64,000 nt of DNA from positions 1-64,000 of the forward strand of contig CAZICY010000005.1 in assembly GCA_964537955.1 (NCBI GenBank), written 5' to 3'. Numbering within the stretch: the stretch's first letter is position 1; every line of letters begins with the position of its first letter. Under the pieces are notes generated by a model. That model was not told the DNA's origin, did not search any database, and was given only the letters and a program-made list of their open reading frames with translations. A program made the position numbers and the translations under genes. Below, one piece after another: positions 1 to 7,009 of the stretch. This DNA comes from Mxb001 sp964537955 (lineage in GTDB: Bacteria; Actinomycetota; Actinomycetes; S36-B12).

Positions 1-25
1 CCAACTCAACCCGGAGGACATCACC

Positions 26-325
26 GTGTCGGTCTCCATCAAGCCGCTCGAGGATCGCATCCTCGTCCAGACTCTCGACGCCGAGCAGACGACCGCTTCC
101 GGTCTCGTCATCCCTGACACCGCAAAGGAGAAGCCCCAGGAGGGCAAGGTCCTTGCGGTGGGTCCGGGTCGCTTCGACGAGGACGGCGACAAGCGCATCC
201 CGCTCGACATCAAGGTCGGCGACGTCGTCATCTACTCGAAGTACGGCGGCACCGAGGTCAAGTACAACAACGAGGAGTACCTCATCCTCTCGGCCCGCGA
301 CGTGCTCGCGGTCGTCGAGAAGTAG
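26..325 (+). CDS. groES: Co-chaperonin GroES
   Basis: This 99-residue protein is the 10-kDa lid of the GroEL folding chamber in the cytoplasm. The sequence shows the whole family fold, from IKPLEDRILVQ at the N terminus, through the mobile loop (about residues 20-35, SGLVIPDTAKEKPQEG), to the closing segment ending DVLAVVEK. Length is normal for the family. The GTG start at 26 is supported by a GGAGG Shine-Dalgarno at 13-17. groEL follows 138 bases downstream on the same strand, so the two are probably co-transcribed. The promoter and any CIRCE or HAIR operator lie outside the window, so heat-shock control cannot be judged. Confidence 0.97.
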   Translation: MSVSIKPLEDRILVQTLDAEQTTASGLVIPDTAKEKPQEGKVLAVGPGRFDEDGDKRIPLDIKVGDVVIYSKYGGTEVKYNNEEYLILSARDVLAVVEK

Positions 326-383
326 GACTCTGGCCCGACAGAGTCGGCAGAGCCGCCTCTGTCGGACACACCCTGACGCGCGA

Positions 384-410
384 CGCCGGGTTGGCTCAGC
401 CGACCCGGCG
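384..410 (+). other. Strong hairpin between groES and groEL
   Basis: A 13-base arm (384-396) pairs with 398-410 with one G:U-type mismatch; the innermost bases must open to form a loop. No T tract follows, so it does not look like a normal intrinsic terminator. It may be an RNA processing or stability element that sets the GroES to GroEL ratio. That role is inference. Confidence 0.45.
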
Positions 411-463
411 CGCGTGCGGGGCCACGATCGCTCCCATTCAGTTTCGAAGCAGAAGGACCCCTC

Positions 464-2092
464 ATGGCCAAGATCCTCGAGTTCGACGAGTCAGCCCGCC
501 GCAGCCTTGAGCGCGGTGTCAACCAGCTCGCCGACACCGTCAAGGTGACCCTCGGCCCGCGTGGCCGCAATGTCGTCATCGACAAGAAGTGGGGCTCACC
601 CACGATCACCAACGACGGCGTGACCATCGCCCGCGAGATTGAGCTTGAGGACCCCTACGAGAACCTCGGCGCTCAGCTCGTCAAGGAGGTCGCCACCAAG
701 ACCAACGATGTTGCCGGCGACGGCACCACCACGGCGACCGTTCTCGCTCAGGCCATGGTCAAGGAGGGCCTGCGTCAGGTCGCAGCCGGTGCCAACCCGA
801 TGTCCCTGAAGAAGGGCATCGACGCAGCGGTCACCTCCATGAACGACGCGCTCACGACCGCCGCCCGCGAGGTGCAGGGCCGCGAAGAGATCGCCCAGGT
901 CGCCACCATCTCCTCCCAGGACGCCGAGGTCGGCTCGCTCATTGCGGACGCCTTCGACAAGGTCGGCAAGGATGGCGTCATCTCGGTCGAGGAGTCCAGC
1001 GTCGCCGAGATGGGCCTGGAGTTCACCGAGGGCATGCAGTTCGACAAGGGCTACATCTCGCCCTACTTCGTCACGGACGCCGAGCGCATGGAGGCTGTCC
1101 TCGAGGACGCCAGCATCCTGCTCGTCCAGGGCAAGGTGTCGAGCGTGTCGGAGCTGCTCCCCGTGCTCGAGAAGGCCTCCCAGACCGGCAAGCCCCTCCT
1201 CATCATCGCGGAGGACGTCGACGGCGAGGCACTGTCCACGCTCGTCGTCAATCGCATCCGCGGCACGTTCGCCTCGTGCGCGGTCAAGGCCCCGGCCTTC
1301 GGCGACCGTCGCAAGGCGGTCCTCCAAGACATCGCCATCCTTACCGGCGCCCAGGTGGTCGCCCCCGAGGTCGGGCTCAAGCTCGACCAGGTCGGCCTCG
1401 AGGTGCTCGGTCATGCACGTCGCGTCGTGGTGACGAAGGATGACACCACGATCGTCGACGGCGGCGGAGACAAGCAGGCTGTCGCCGATCGCATCGGACA
1501 GATCCGCCAGGAGATCGAGCGGACGGACTCCGACTGGGATCGCGAGAAGCTCCAGGAGCGCCTCGCCAAGCTCTCCGGAGGCGTCGTCGTCATCAAGGTC
1601 GGCGCTCACACCGAGGTCGAGCTCAAGGAGAAGAAGCACCGCGTCGAGGACGCCGTCTCCGCGACCCGCGCGGCCATCGACGAGGGCATCGTCGCCGGCG
1701 GCGGCACTGCACTGGTCCACGCGAGCAAGTCGCTCGACGGTGACCTCGGCCTCGCAGGAGACCAGGCCACAGGTGTCACGGTCGTCGCCAAGGCTGCCGT
1801 CGAGCCGATGCGCTGGATCGCGGAGAACGCGGGCGAGCAGGGCTACGTCGTGGTGAGCAAGGTGGCCGAGCTGCCCGTCGGGCAGGGCCTCAATGCCGCC
1901 ACGGGCGTCTACGAGGACCTCATTGCGGCCGGTGTCATCGACCCCGTCAAGGTCACCAAGTCGGCCCTGTCCAACGCGGCGTCCATCGCCGGCATGCTCC
2001 TCACCACCGAGGCGCTCGTCGTGGACAAGCCCGAGGAGGAGGAGCCCGCGGCGCACAGCCACGGTCACGGGCACCACGGTCACAGTCACTAA
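464..2092 (+). CDS. groEL: Chaperonin GroEL (GroEL1 type with His-rich tail)
   Basis: A 60-kDa chaperonin of 542 residues that folds client proteins with GroES using ATP. The apical, intermediate and equatorial regions are complete: the ATP-binding VTLGPRGRNVV and DGTTTATVLAQAM segments are present, as is the C-terminal equatorial stretch NAASIAGMLLTTEALV. The protein ends in an acidic stretch and then an HSHGHGHHGHSH tail instead of the usual Gly-Gly-Met repeats. That tail is the known mark of actinobacterial GroEL1, the copy that usually sits beside groES; many actinobacteria carry a second groEL elsewhere. A perfect bidirectional terminator follows at 2139-2173. The gene is intact and the family call is certain; the GroEL1 assignment rests on the tail and the groES linkage. 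Confidence 0.97.
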   Translation: MAKILEFDESARRSLERGVNQLADTVKVTLGPRGRNVVIDKKWGSPTITNDGVTIAREIELEDPYENLGAQLVKEVATKTNDVAGDGTTTATVLAQAMVKEGLRQVAAGANPMSLKKGIDAAVTSMNDALTTAAREVQGREEIAQVATISSQDAEVGSLIADAFDKVGKDGVISVEESSVAEMGLEFTEGMQFDKGYISPYFVTDAERMEAVLEDASILLVQGKVSSVSELLPVLEKASQTGKPLLIIAEDVDGEALSTLVVNRIRGTFASCAVKAPAFGDRRKAVLQDIAILTGAQVVAPEVGLKLDQVGLEVLGHARRVVVTKDDTTIVDGGGDKQAVADRIGQIRQEIERTDSDWDREKLQERLAKLSGGVVVIKVGAHTEVELKEKKHRVEDAVSATRAAIDEGIVAGGGTALVHASKSLDGDLGLAGDQATGVTVVAKAAVEPMRWIAENAGEQGYVVVSKVAELPVGQGLNAATGVYEDLIAAGVIDPVKVTKSALSNAASIAGMLLTTEALVVDKPEEEEPAAHSHGHGHHGHSH

Positions 2093-2138
2093 GCGACCTC
2101 GTCCGAGGGCGCGCCGCACAAGACGGACCCCGCACACC

Positions 2139-2173
2139 AAAAAGCCCCACCCGGATCGCGGGTGGGGCTTTTT
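2139..2173. terminator. Bidirectional intrinsic terminator between groEL and whiD
   Basis: A perfect 15-base inverted repeat (2139-2153 and 2159-2173, five-base loop) has A5 at one end and T5 at the other, so it can terminate transcription on both strands. It lies between the convergent groEL and whiD genes. Confidence 0.93.
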
Positions 2174-2182
2174 GAGCTCGGA

Positions 2183-2485
2183 TCAGACGGCCGCGGCCAG
2201 TCGGCGGCGTCGCTGCTGCTGATAGATGGCCTCGCGGTCGTCCTCGCTCATGCCGCCCCAGACGCCGTACGGCTCGCGCACGGCGAGGGCGTGGGCGGCG
2301 CACTGGGCCAGGACCGGGCAGGTCGCGCACACAGCCTTGGCCGCCCGCTCGCGCGCCTCGCGGGCGGGGCCGCGCTCGCCCTCGGGGTGGAAGAACGTGT
2401 CGGGGTCCTCGCCGCGGCAGGCGCCGCTGAGCTGCCAGTCCCAGATGTCCGCATTGGGCCCGGGGAGCCGGGAGATATCCGCCAT
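2183..2485 (-). CDS. whiD: WhiB-family Fe-S transcription factor, WhiD/WhiB3 type
   Basis: WhiB-like proteins bind a [4Fe-4S] cluster and act with the principal sigma factor on promoters. This one is 100 residues. The four cluster cysteines are C23, C53, C56 and C62, followed by the GVWGG turn (74-78) and a basic C-terminal tail (QQQRRRR) for DNA contact. The N terminus (SRLPGPNADIWDWQL) and the FFHPEGERG block resemble Streptomyces WhiD and mycobacterial WhiB3, which control sporulation or redox responses. I chose ATG 2485 because an AAGGAGG site lies eight bases upstream (plus-strand 2494-2500). A longer reading from 2539 would start upstream of that ribosome-binding site and upstream of the likely transcription start. 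Position next to groES-groEL matches the Streptomyces arrangement. Confidence 0.92.
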   Translation of the reverse strand: MADISRLPGPNADIWDWQLSGACRGEDPDTFFHPEGERGPAREARERAAKAVCATCPVLAQCAAHALAVREPYGVWGGMSEDDREAIYQQQRRRRLAAAV

Positions 2486-2520
2486 GGTGTGTGCCTCCTT
2501 GCCCGTAGGGGGTTGTTCTG

Positions 2521-2550
2521 ACCCTAGCAACCGCGCCATAAGTTGGTCAA
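2521..2550 (-). promoter_or_regulatory. Sigma-70-type promoter of whiD
   Basis: Read on the minus strand, TTGACC (2550-2545) and TAGGGT (2526-2521) are separated by 18 bases, a good housekeeping-sigma promoter. The predicted start, near 2514, leaves a leader of about 30 bases carrying the AAGGAGG site of whiD. Confidence 0.7.
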
Positions 2551-2582
2551 GAGCTTGGATTGAACAATTTCTGAACTGGTTC
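2548..2582. promoter_or_regulatory. Two 10-base palindromes in the whiD/MerR divergent region
   Basis: CAAGAGCTTG (2548-2557) and GAACTGGTTC (2573-2582) are perfect palindromes with two-base centres, spaced 25 bases centre to centre in an AT-richer stretch. The first overlaps the whiD -35 element. They are candidate operators for the adjacent MerR regulator, or for another factor controlling whiD. Binding is inferred only. Confidence 0.4.
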
Positions 2583-2614
2583 GGGGCTCAGGATGCGCCC
2601 TCGGCTATGGGGCG

Positions 2615-2620
2615 GAGAAT
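2615..2620 (+). promoter_or_regulatory. Possible leaderless -10 of the MerR/B12 regulator gene
   Basis: GAGAAT ends six bases before the ATG at 2627, with no separate Shine-Dalgarno visible. It is weaker than the TANNNT cases elsewhere in the window. Confidence 0.3.
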
Positions 2621-2626
2621 GGGGGC

Positions 2627-3586
2627 ATGTCCACGGGCCCCGGCGAGTCGACCGCCCCGGCCCCGCCTCACGAGCCGGGGCTGACGGTGGCTGCCGTGGC
2701 GCGCCGCCTGGGGGTCGCCCCCGCCACCTTGCGCACCTGGGACCGGCGGTACGGCCTCGGCCCGAGCCAGCACGCCGCTGGGGCGCACCGGCGCTACTCG
2801 CCGGCCGACGTGGCACGGCTGGAGCGCATGCGCCGGCTGGTGCTCGCCGGATTTCCTCCGGGCGAGGCGGCGCGCGCCGCGCAGGCCGACGACGCGCTTG
2901 AAGGCGACGGAGCGACGGCGACGCCACTCGTCGACGTGACCGCTCGGCAGGGCGGCGGGCACGTCGTCGCCATTCCCGGCGGCACTCCCAATGCACGCGG
3001 TCTCGCGCGCGCGGCCATCGCCCTCGATGCCGACTCCTGCCGCAGCATCGTCGGCGAGACTCTCGATCGTCGCGGTGTCGTGTGGGCGTGGGACCACCTC
3101 ATCGTGCCGGTGCTCATCGGCATCGGACAGAAGTGGGAGCAGTCCGGACGCGGCATCGATGTGGAGCACGTGCTGTCCGAGGCCATCCAGGCGGAGTTCA
3201 GTGAGCGCGTGAGCAAGGCGCCGGCAACGTCACCGGCGACGGTCCTGCTGGCCGCCGCGCCCGGAGAGTTGCACGTGCTCCCGATGTGGGCGCTCGCCGC
3301 CGGGCTGGCAGAGCGGCAGGTGGCGATGCGCATGATGGGCGCGCGTACGCCCGCCGATGCCCTTGGCCAGGCCATGCGCCGCACGGGCCCGGGTGCTGTG
3401 CTGGTGTGGTCGCAGACCCGTGAGACGGGCGATCCCGATGCCCTCGCCGGACTGCCCGACCTGCGGCCCGAGCCGCTCATCCTCCTCGGCGGGCCCGGCT
3501 GGTGGCCGGTGGAGCCCCCACGGGGCGAGCGCGTCAGCGACCTGTCCGAGGCGATCACCATGCTCGCGCGCGCCGCCGGCGCCTGA
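2627..3586 (+). CDS. MerR-family regulator with CarH/LitR-like B12-binding region
   Basis: A 319-residue DNA-binding regulator. Residues 18-86 form a MerR winged helix (TVAAVARRLGVAPATLRTWD, then RRYSPADVARLERM). A helical-bundle region (about 125-200) contains W170-x9-E180-H181, the motif that packs on the upper face of adenosylcobalamin in CarH photoreceptors. A Rossmann-like segment (about 204-319) has GELH with His216 at the position of the lower-axial cobalt ligand, although the family's ExHxxG is ELHVLP here, with Pro for Gly. These are visible features; light or B12 sensing is inferred from CarH/LitR. No carotenoid gene is near, so the target is unknown. The gene is transcribed divergently from whiD and is followed after two bases by an uncharacterised gene. 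A MerR regulator that keeps the fold but binds no cofactor is the alternative. Confidence 0.8.
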   Translation: MSTGPGESTAPAPPHEPGLTVAAVARRLGVAPATLRTWDRRYGLGPSQHAAGAHRRYSPADVARLERMRRLVLAGFPPGEAARAAQADDALEGDGATATPLVDVTARQGGGHVVAIPGGTPNARGLARAAIALDADSCRSIVGETLDRRGVVWAWDHLIVPVLIGIGQKWEQSGRGIDVEHVLSEAIQAEFSERVSKAPATSPATVLLAAAPGELHVLPMWALAAGLAERQVAMRMMGARTPADALGQAMRRTGPGAVLVWSQTRETGDPDALAGLPDLRPEPLILLGGPGWWPVEPPRGERVSDLSEAITMLARAAGA

Positions 3587-3588
3587 CC

Positions 3589-4335
3589 GTGCCCGCTGCC
3601 GACACCTGGCAGGCCGCGGTCGACCTCGGTGCTCGCGGCCGGTACGCCGAGGCCGAGGCCCTGGCCCGCTCGCTCGTCGCCGCACGCGACAGGTGGTCGT
3701 CACTGGCCCTGTCCCTGATCGCCAGCCACCGTCGCCAGGTGGGCGAGCTGAACTCAGCAACCCGGTGCGACGCCGACGCCCTTGAGGCGGCTACGGACGC
3801 GCAGTCGAGAGCCGAGGCAATGGTGGGACTCGCTGCGGATGCGGTGGCGTCCGGGGACGCCGACGGTGCGGCCGTGCGACTCGAGGACGCGGCGAGCGAA
3901 TGCGCCGCCGATTGGCGGACCCTCACACGCTGGCACTGGGTCTCGGCCGAGCACGCGCTCCTGTCGGGTGACCGGGTGCGCGCGGTCGATCATGCGCGAG
4001 ATGCGCTCGCGGTGTGCGCGGGGCGGTCGGCGCGGCACGAGGCCAAGTCGCGCATCATCTGGGCCGCGGCGAGTGGTCAGGCGCGGGACCTGCCTGTCCT
4101 CAGTCCGATCCTGCGCGAGGGGGGATGGGTCACGCTCGAGTGGCCGCTGGCCCTCGTCGCCGCGGACCATCCCGATGGGCTGCCCCCCGCCTGGCGGGCG
4201 CAGGCGTGGGAGGCCGGCCGTGCAGCGACGTACGCGATCGAGGAGGGGCTCCCGGAGGGACTGCGTGGCGTGTGGCGTGACCAGCCCGGCGTCCTTCGCC
4301 TGCGGGAGCAGGGGGCTCCCCGCGGGGGCGAGTAG
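3589..4335 (+). CDS. Uncharacterised helical-repeat (TPR-like) protein
   Basis: A protein of about 248 residues that I do not recognise as a named family. It is rich in Ala, Arg and Leu, with regularly spaced helical pairs such as ARGRYAEAEALARSLVA, AAVRLEDAA and GDRVRAVDHARDALAV. This suggests tetratricopeptide-like repeats and hence a protein-interaction role. No signal peptide or membrane segment is seen. The GTG start at 3589 lies two bases after the MerR-B12 stop codon, so the two are probably translationally coupled and may act together. The reading frame extends upstream to 3502, but that part overlaps the regulator gene and looks like shadow coding. Its TAG stop forms the first half of the predicted guaB -10 element. 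Confidence 0.7.
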   Translation: MPAADTWQAAVDLGARGRYAEAEALARSLVAARDRWSSLALSLIASHRRQVGELNSATRCDADALEAATDAQSRAEAMVGLAADAVASGDADGAAVRLEDAASECAADWRTLTRWHWVSAEHALLSGDRVRAVDHARDALAVCAGRSARHEAKSRIIWAAASGQARDLPVLSPILREGGWVTLEWPLALVAADHPDGLPPAWRAQAWEAGRAATYAIEEGLPEGLRGVWRDQPGVLRLREQGAPRGGE

Positions 4336-4338
4336 CCT
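4333..4338 (+). promoter_or_regulatory. Leaderless -10 element of guaB
   Basis: TAGCCT lies six bases before the guaB ATG and no Shine-Dalgarno is present. The TAG is also the stop codon of the preceding gene. Confidence 0.6.
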
Positions 4339-4344
4339 GACGCC

Positions 4345-5844
4345 ATGTCGGACGGACCCGCCCTCCCCGAGCCCTTCGCCTACCTCGGGCTGACCTTCGA
4401 CGATGTCCTCCTGCTCCCCGCGGAGTCCGATGTCGTCCCGAGCGAGGTCGACACGACGAGCCGGCTCACGCGCAACATCAGCGTCAAGGTGCCCCTGCTC
4501 TCCAGTGCCATGGACACCGTCACCGAGGCCCGGATGGCGATCGCCATGGCGCGTCAGGGCGGCGTCGGCATCCTGCATCGCAATCTCGCGATCGAGGACC
4601 AGGCGGCTCAGGTCGACATGGTGAAGCGCTCCGAGGCCGGCATGGTGAGCAACCCGATCACCTGCGGCCCGGACAACACCCTGGCCGAAGTCGACGCCCT
4701 GTGCGGGCGCTACCGCGTCAGCGGGGTGCCCGTCGTCGACGACGGTCAGGTGCTCGTCGGCATCATCACCAACCGCGACATGCGCTTCGAGGACGACATG
4801 GGTCGCAGCGTGCGCGAGGTCATGACTGCGATGCCGCTCATCACCGCCCCTGTGGGGGTCGACCCCGAGGAAGCCCTGCGCATCCTGGCGCATCACAAGG
4901 TGGAGAAGCTTCCCCTGGTCCATCCCGACGGCCGCCTCGGCGGGCTCTTCACCGTGAAGGACTTCGTCAAGTCCGACAAGTACCCCCTTGCCACCAAGGA
5001 CGCTGCCGGCCGCCTGATTGTCGGCGCGGCGGTCGGGGTGGGCCCCGATGCCGAGAAGCGCGCCCACGATCTCATCGATGCCGGCGTGGACCTGCTCGTC
5101 GTCGACACCGCGCACGGCCACTCGCGAGCGGTCGTCGAGATGGTCTCGCTGCTCAAGCGCACGACGTCAGTGGACGTCGTCGGTGGCAACGTCGCGACCC
5201 GCGAGGGCGCCCTCGCGCTGGTCGAGGCGGGGGCCGACGGCATCAAGGTCGGTGTGGGACCGGGCTCGATCTGCACCACGCGCGTGGTGGCCGGAGTCGG
5301 CGTGCCGCAGATCTCCGCGATCTACGAGGCGAGCCTGGCGGCGCGTCCCGCGGGCGTACCGATCATCGGCGACGGCGGCGTGCAGTTCTCCGGCGATATC
5401 GCCAAGGCGCTGGTCGCCGGAGCCGACACCGTCATGGTCGGCAGCCTGCTGGCCGGCTGCGAGGAGGCGCCGGGCGATGTCGTGTTCGTCAACGGCAAGC
5501 AGTTCAAGGCCTACCGCGGCATGGGATCCCTCGGCGCGATGCAGTCGCGAGGGGAGGCTCGCTCCTACTCCAAGGACCGCTACTTCCAGGACGACGTGCT
5601 GAGCGACGACAAGCTCGTGCCCGAGGGCATCGAGGGCATGGTCCCCTACCGCGGCCCCCTCTCCGTGGTCGCGCACCAGCTCATCGGCGGCCTCCGGGCG
5701 TCGATGGGCTACTCGGGCGCATCGACCATCCCCGAGCTCCACGCCAAGGGCCGCTTCGTGCGCATCACCGCCGCGGGGCTCAAGGAGAGCCATCCCCACG
5801 ACGTCGTCATGACCGTCGAGGCACCCAACTACCACTCGCGTTAG
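4345..5844 (+). CDS. guaB: Inosine-5'-monophosphate dehydrogenase
   Basis: Oxidises IMP to XMP with NAD+, the committing step of GMP synthesis. The 499-residue protein has the N-terminal TIM-barrel start (LTFDDVLLLPAESDVVPSEV). A CBS-domain pair follows at about 95-215 (VPVVDDGQVLVGIITNRD and KLPLVHPDGRLGGLFTVKD). The catalytic loop GPGSICTTR carries the nucleophile Cys310, and the IMP-binding GDGGVQFSGDIAKAL and flap RGMGSLGAM are present. This is the canonical actinobacterial GuaB2-type enzyme. guaB3 follows seven bases later and guaA lies about 12 kb downstream on the same strand. Transcription appears to be leaderless, from the -10 hexamer at 4333-4338. Confidence 0.97.
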   Translation: MSDGPALPEPFAYLGLTFDDVLLLPAESDVVPSEVDTTSRLTRNISVKVPLLSSAMDTVTEARMAIAMARQGGVGILHRNLAIEDQAAQVDMVKRSEAGMVSNPITCGPDNTLAEVDALCGRYRVSGVPVVDDGQVLVGIITNRDMRFEDDMGRSVREVMTAMPLITAPVGVDPEEALRILAHHKVEKLPLVHPDGRLGGLFTVKDFVKSDKYPLATKDAAGRLIVGAAVGVGPDAEKRAHDLIDAGVDLLVVDTAHGHSRAVVEMVSLLKRTTSVDVVGGNVATREGALALVEAGADGIKVGVGPGSICTTRVVAGVGVPQISAIYEASLAARPAGVPIIGDGGVQFSGDIAKALVAGADTVMVGSLLAGCEEAPGDVVFVNGKQFKAYRGMGSLGAMQSRGEARSYSKDRYFQDDVLSDDKLVPEGIEGMVPYRGPLSVVAHQLIGGLRASMGYSGASTIPELHAKGRFVRITAAGLKESHPHDVVMTVEAPNYHSR

Positions 5845-5851
5845 GACAGCC

Positions 5852-6967
5852 GTGGCAGAGATCGAGATCGGCCGCGGCAAGCGCGGCCGGGTGGCCTACT
5901 CCCTCGACGAGGTCGCTATCGCGCCGAGTCGGCGCACCCGAGACGCCGACGAGGTGTCGACCGCGTGGCAGATCGACGCCTATCGCTTCGAGGCGCCCGT
6001 CATGGCGGCCCCCATGGACTCCGTGGTCTCGCCCGGCAGCGCGATCGCCCTCGGTCGACTCGGCATCCCCGCGGCCCTCAACCTCGAGGGACTGTGGACC
6101 CGCTACGCCGACCCGACCCCCCAGCTCGAGCAGATCCAGCGAGCGCCCGCGCACGAGGCGACCGCGCTGCTCCAGCGCGTCTACGGCGAGGCGAAGGTCG
6201 ATGAGGGTCTCGTGGCCGAGCGCCTGCGCCAGATCCGCGACGCAGGGGTGACCGTGGCAGCAGGTGTCTCGCCGCAGGCGGCCGCGCGCCTGGCCCCCGT
6301 CGCGGTCGCCGCGGGGATCGACCTTCTCGTCATCCGCGGCACCACGGTGTCCGCCGAGCACGTGTCCGCGGGTCATGCGCCGCTGAACCTCAAGACCTTC
6401 ATCTACGACCTTGAGGTCCCCGTCATCGTCGGAGGCTGCGCGACCTACCAGGCGGCACTCCACCTCATGCGCACGGGCGCGGCCGGCGTGCTCGTCGGGT
6501 TCGGGGGTGGCGCGGCCCACACGACGTCGGACGTCCTCGGGATCCGCGTCCCGATGGCCAGTGCCATCGCCGACGTCGCTGCGGCGCGTCGCGACTACCT
6601 CGACGAGTCCGGTGGCCGCTACGTCCACGTCATCGCCGACGGATCGGTGGGATCCTCCGGGGCGCTGGTCAAGGCCATCGCGTGCGGGGCTGACGCGGCG
6701 ATGGTGGGTTCGCTCCTCGCCCGCGCGAGCGATGCACCCGGGCGGGGTGTGCACTGGGGGGCAGAGGCCTGGCATGCGCACCTGCCGCGCGGGGAGCGCA
6801 AGGAGCTCGGGGTCGTCGGCACCCTCGAGCAGATCCTGCGCGGGCCGTCCACGCATGCCGACGGATCCGCCAACATCATCGGGGCGCTGCGCAAGGCGAT
6901 GGCGACGACGGGCTACAGCGACCTCAAGGAGTTCCAGCGCATCGATGTCGTCCTCGACCCGGAGTGA
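5852..6967 (+). CDS. guaB3: GuaB3-family IMP dehydrogenase-related protein
   Basis: A 371-residue TIM-barrel protein of the IMPDH/GMP reductase superfamily, without CBS domains. It matches the mycobacterial guaB3 type, for example SPSRRTR-like IAPSRRTRDADEVSTAWQ near the N terminus, NLKTFIYDLEVPVI, and GGRYVHVIADGSVGSSG. At the position of the IMPDH catalytic loop it reads GGGAAHTTSDVLG in place of GPGSICTT, so the nucleophilic cysteine is missing (His at the aligned position). Either it works by another mechanism or it is regulatory; the role of actinobacterial GuaB3 is unsettled. The GTG start at 5852 has an AGGA site five bases upstream that overlaps the guaB stop codon, indicating co-expression with guaB. 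Confidence 0.92.
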   Translation: MAEIEIGRGKRGRVAYSLDEVAIAPSRRTRDADEVSTAWQIDAYRFEAPVMAAPMDSVVSPGSAIALGRLGIPAALNLEGLWTRYADPTPQLEQIQRAPAHEATALLQRVYGEAKVDEGLVAERLRQIRDAGVTVAAGVSPQAAARLAPVAVAAGIDLLVIRGTTVSAEHVSAGHAPLNLKTFIYDLEVPVIVGGCATYQAALHLMRTGAAGVLVGFGGGAAHTTSDVLGIRVPMASAIADVAAARRDYLDESGGRYVHVIADGSVGSSGALVKAIACGADAAMVGSLLARASDAPGRGVHWGAEAWHAHLPRGERKELGVVGTLEQILRGPSTHADGSANIIGALRKAMATTGYSDLKEFQRIDVVLDPE

Positions 6968-6997
6968 CCTGTCCACGACATGTCTGCGCACGGGGGG

Positions 6998-7003
6998 GAG
7001 AAT
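6998..7003 (+). promoter_or_regulatory. Possible leaderless -10 of glpD
   Basis: GAGAAT ends six bases before the GTG at 7010, the same spacing as stronger leaderless promoters in the window. It supports GTG 7010 over ATG 6980 as the start. Confidence 0.35.
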
Positions 7004-7009
7004 GGTGCC

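Noticed and set aside
596..2140. Minus-strand 514-codon open frame opposite groEL
   Set aside because: Shadow of groEL, no start signal, no homology pattern.
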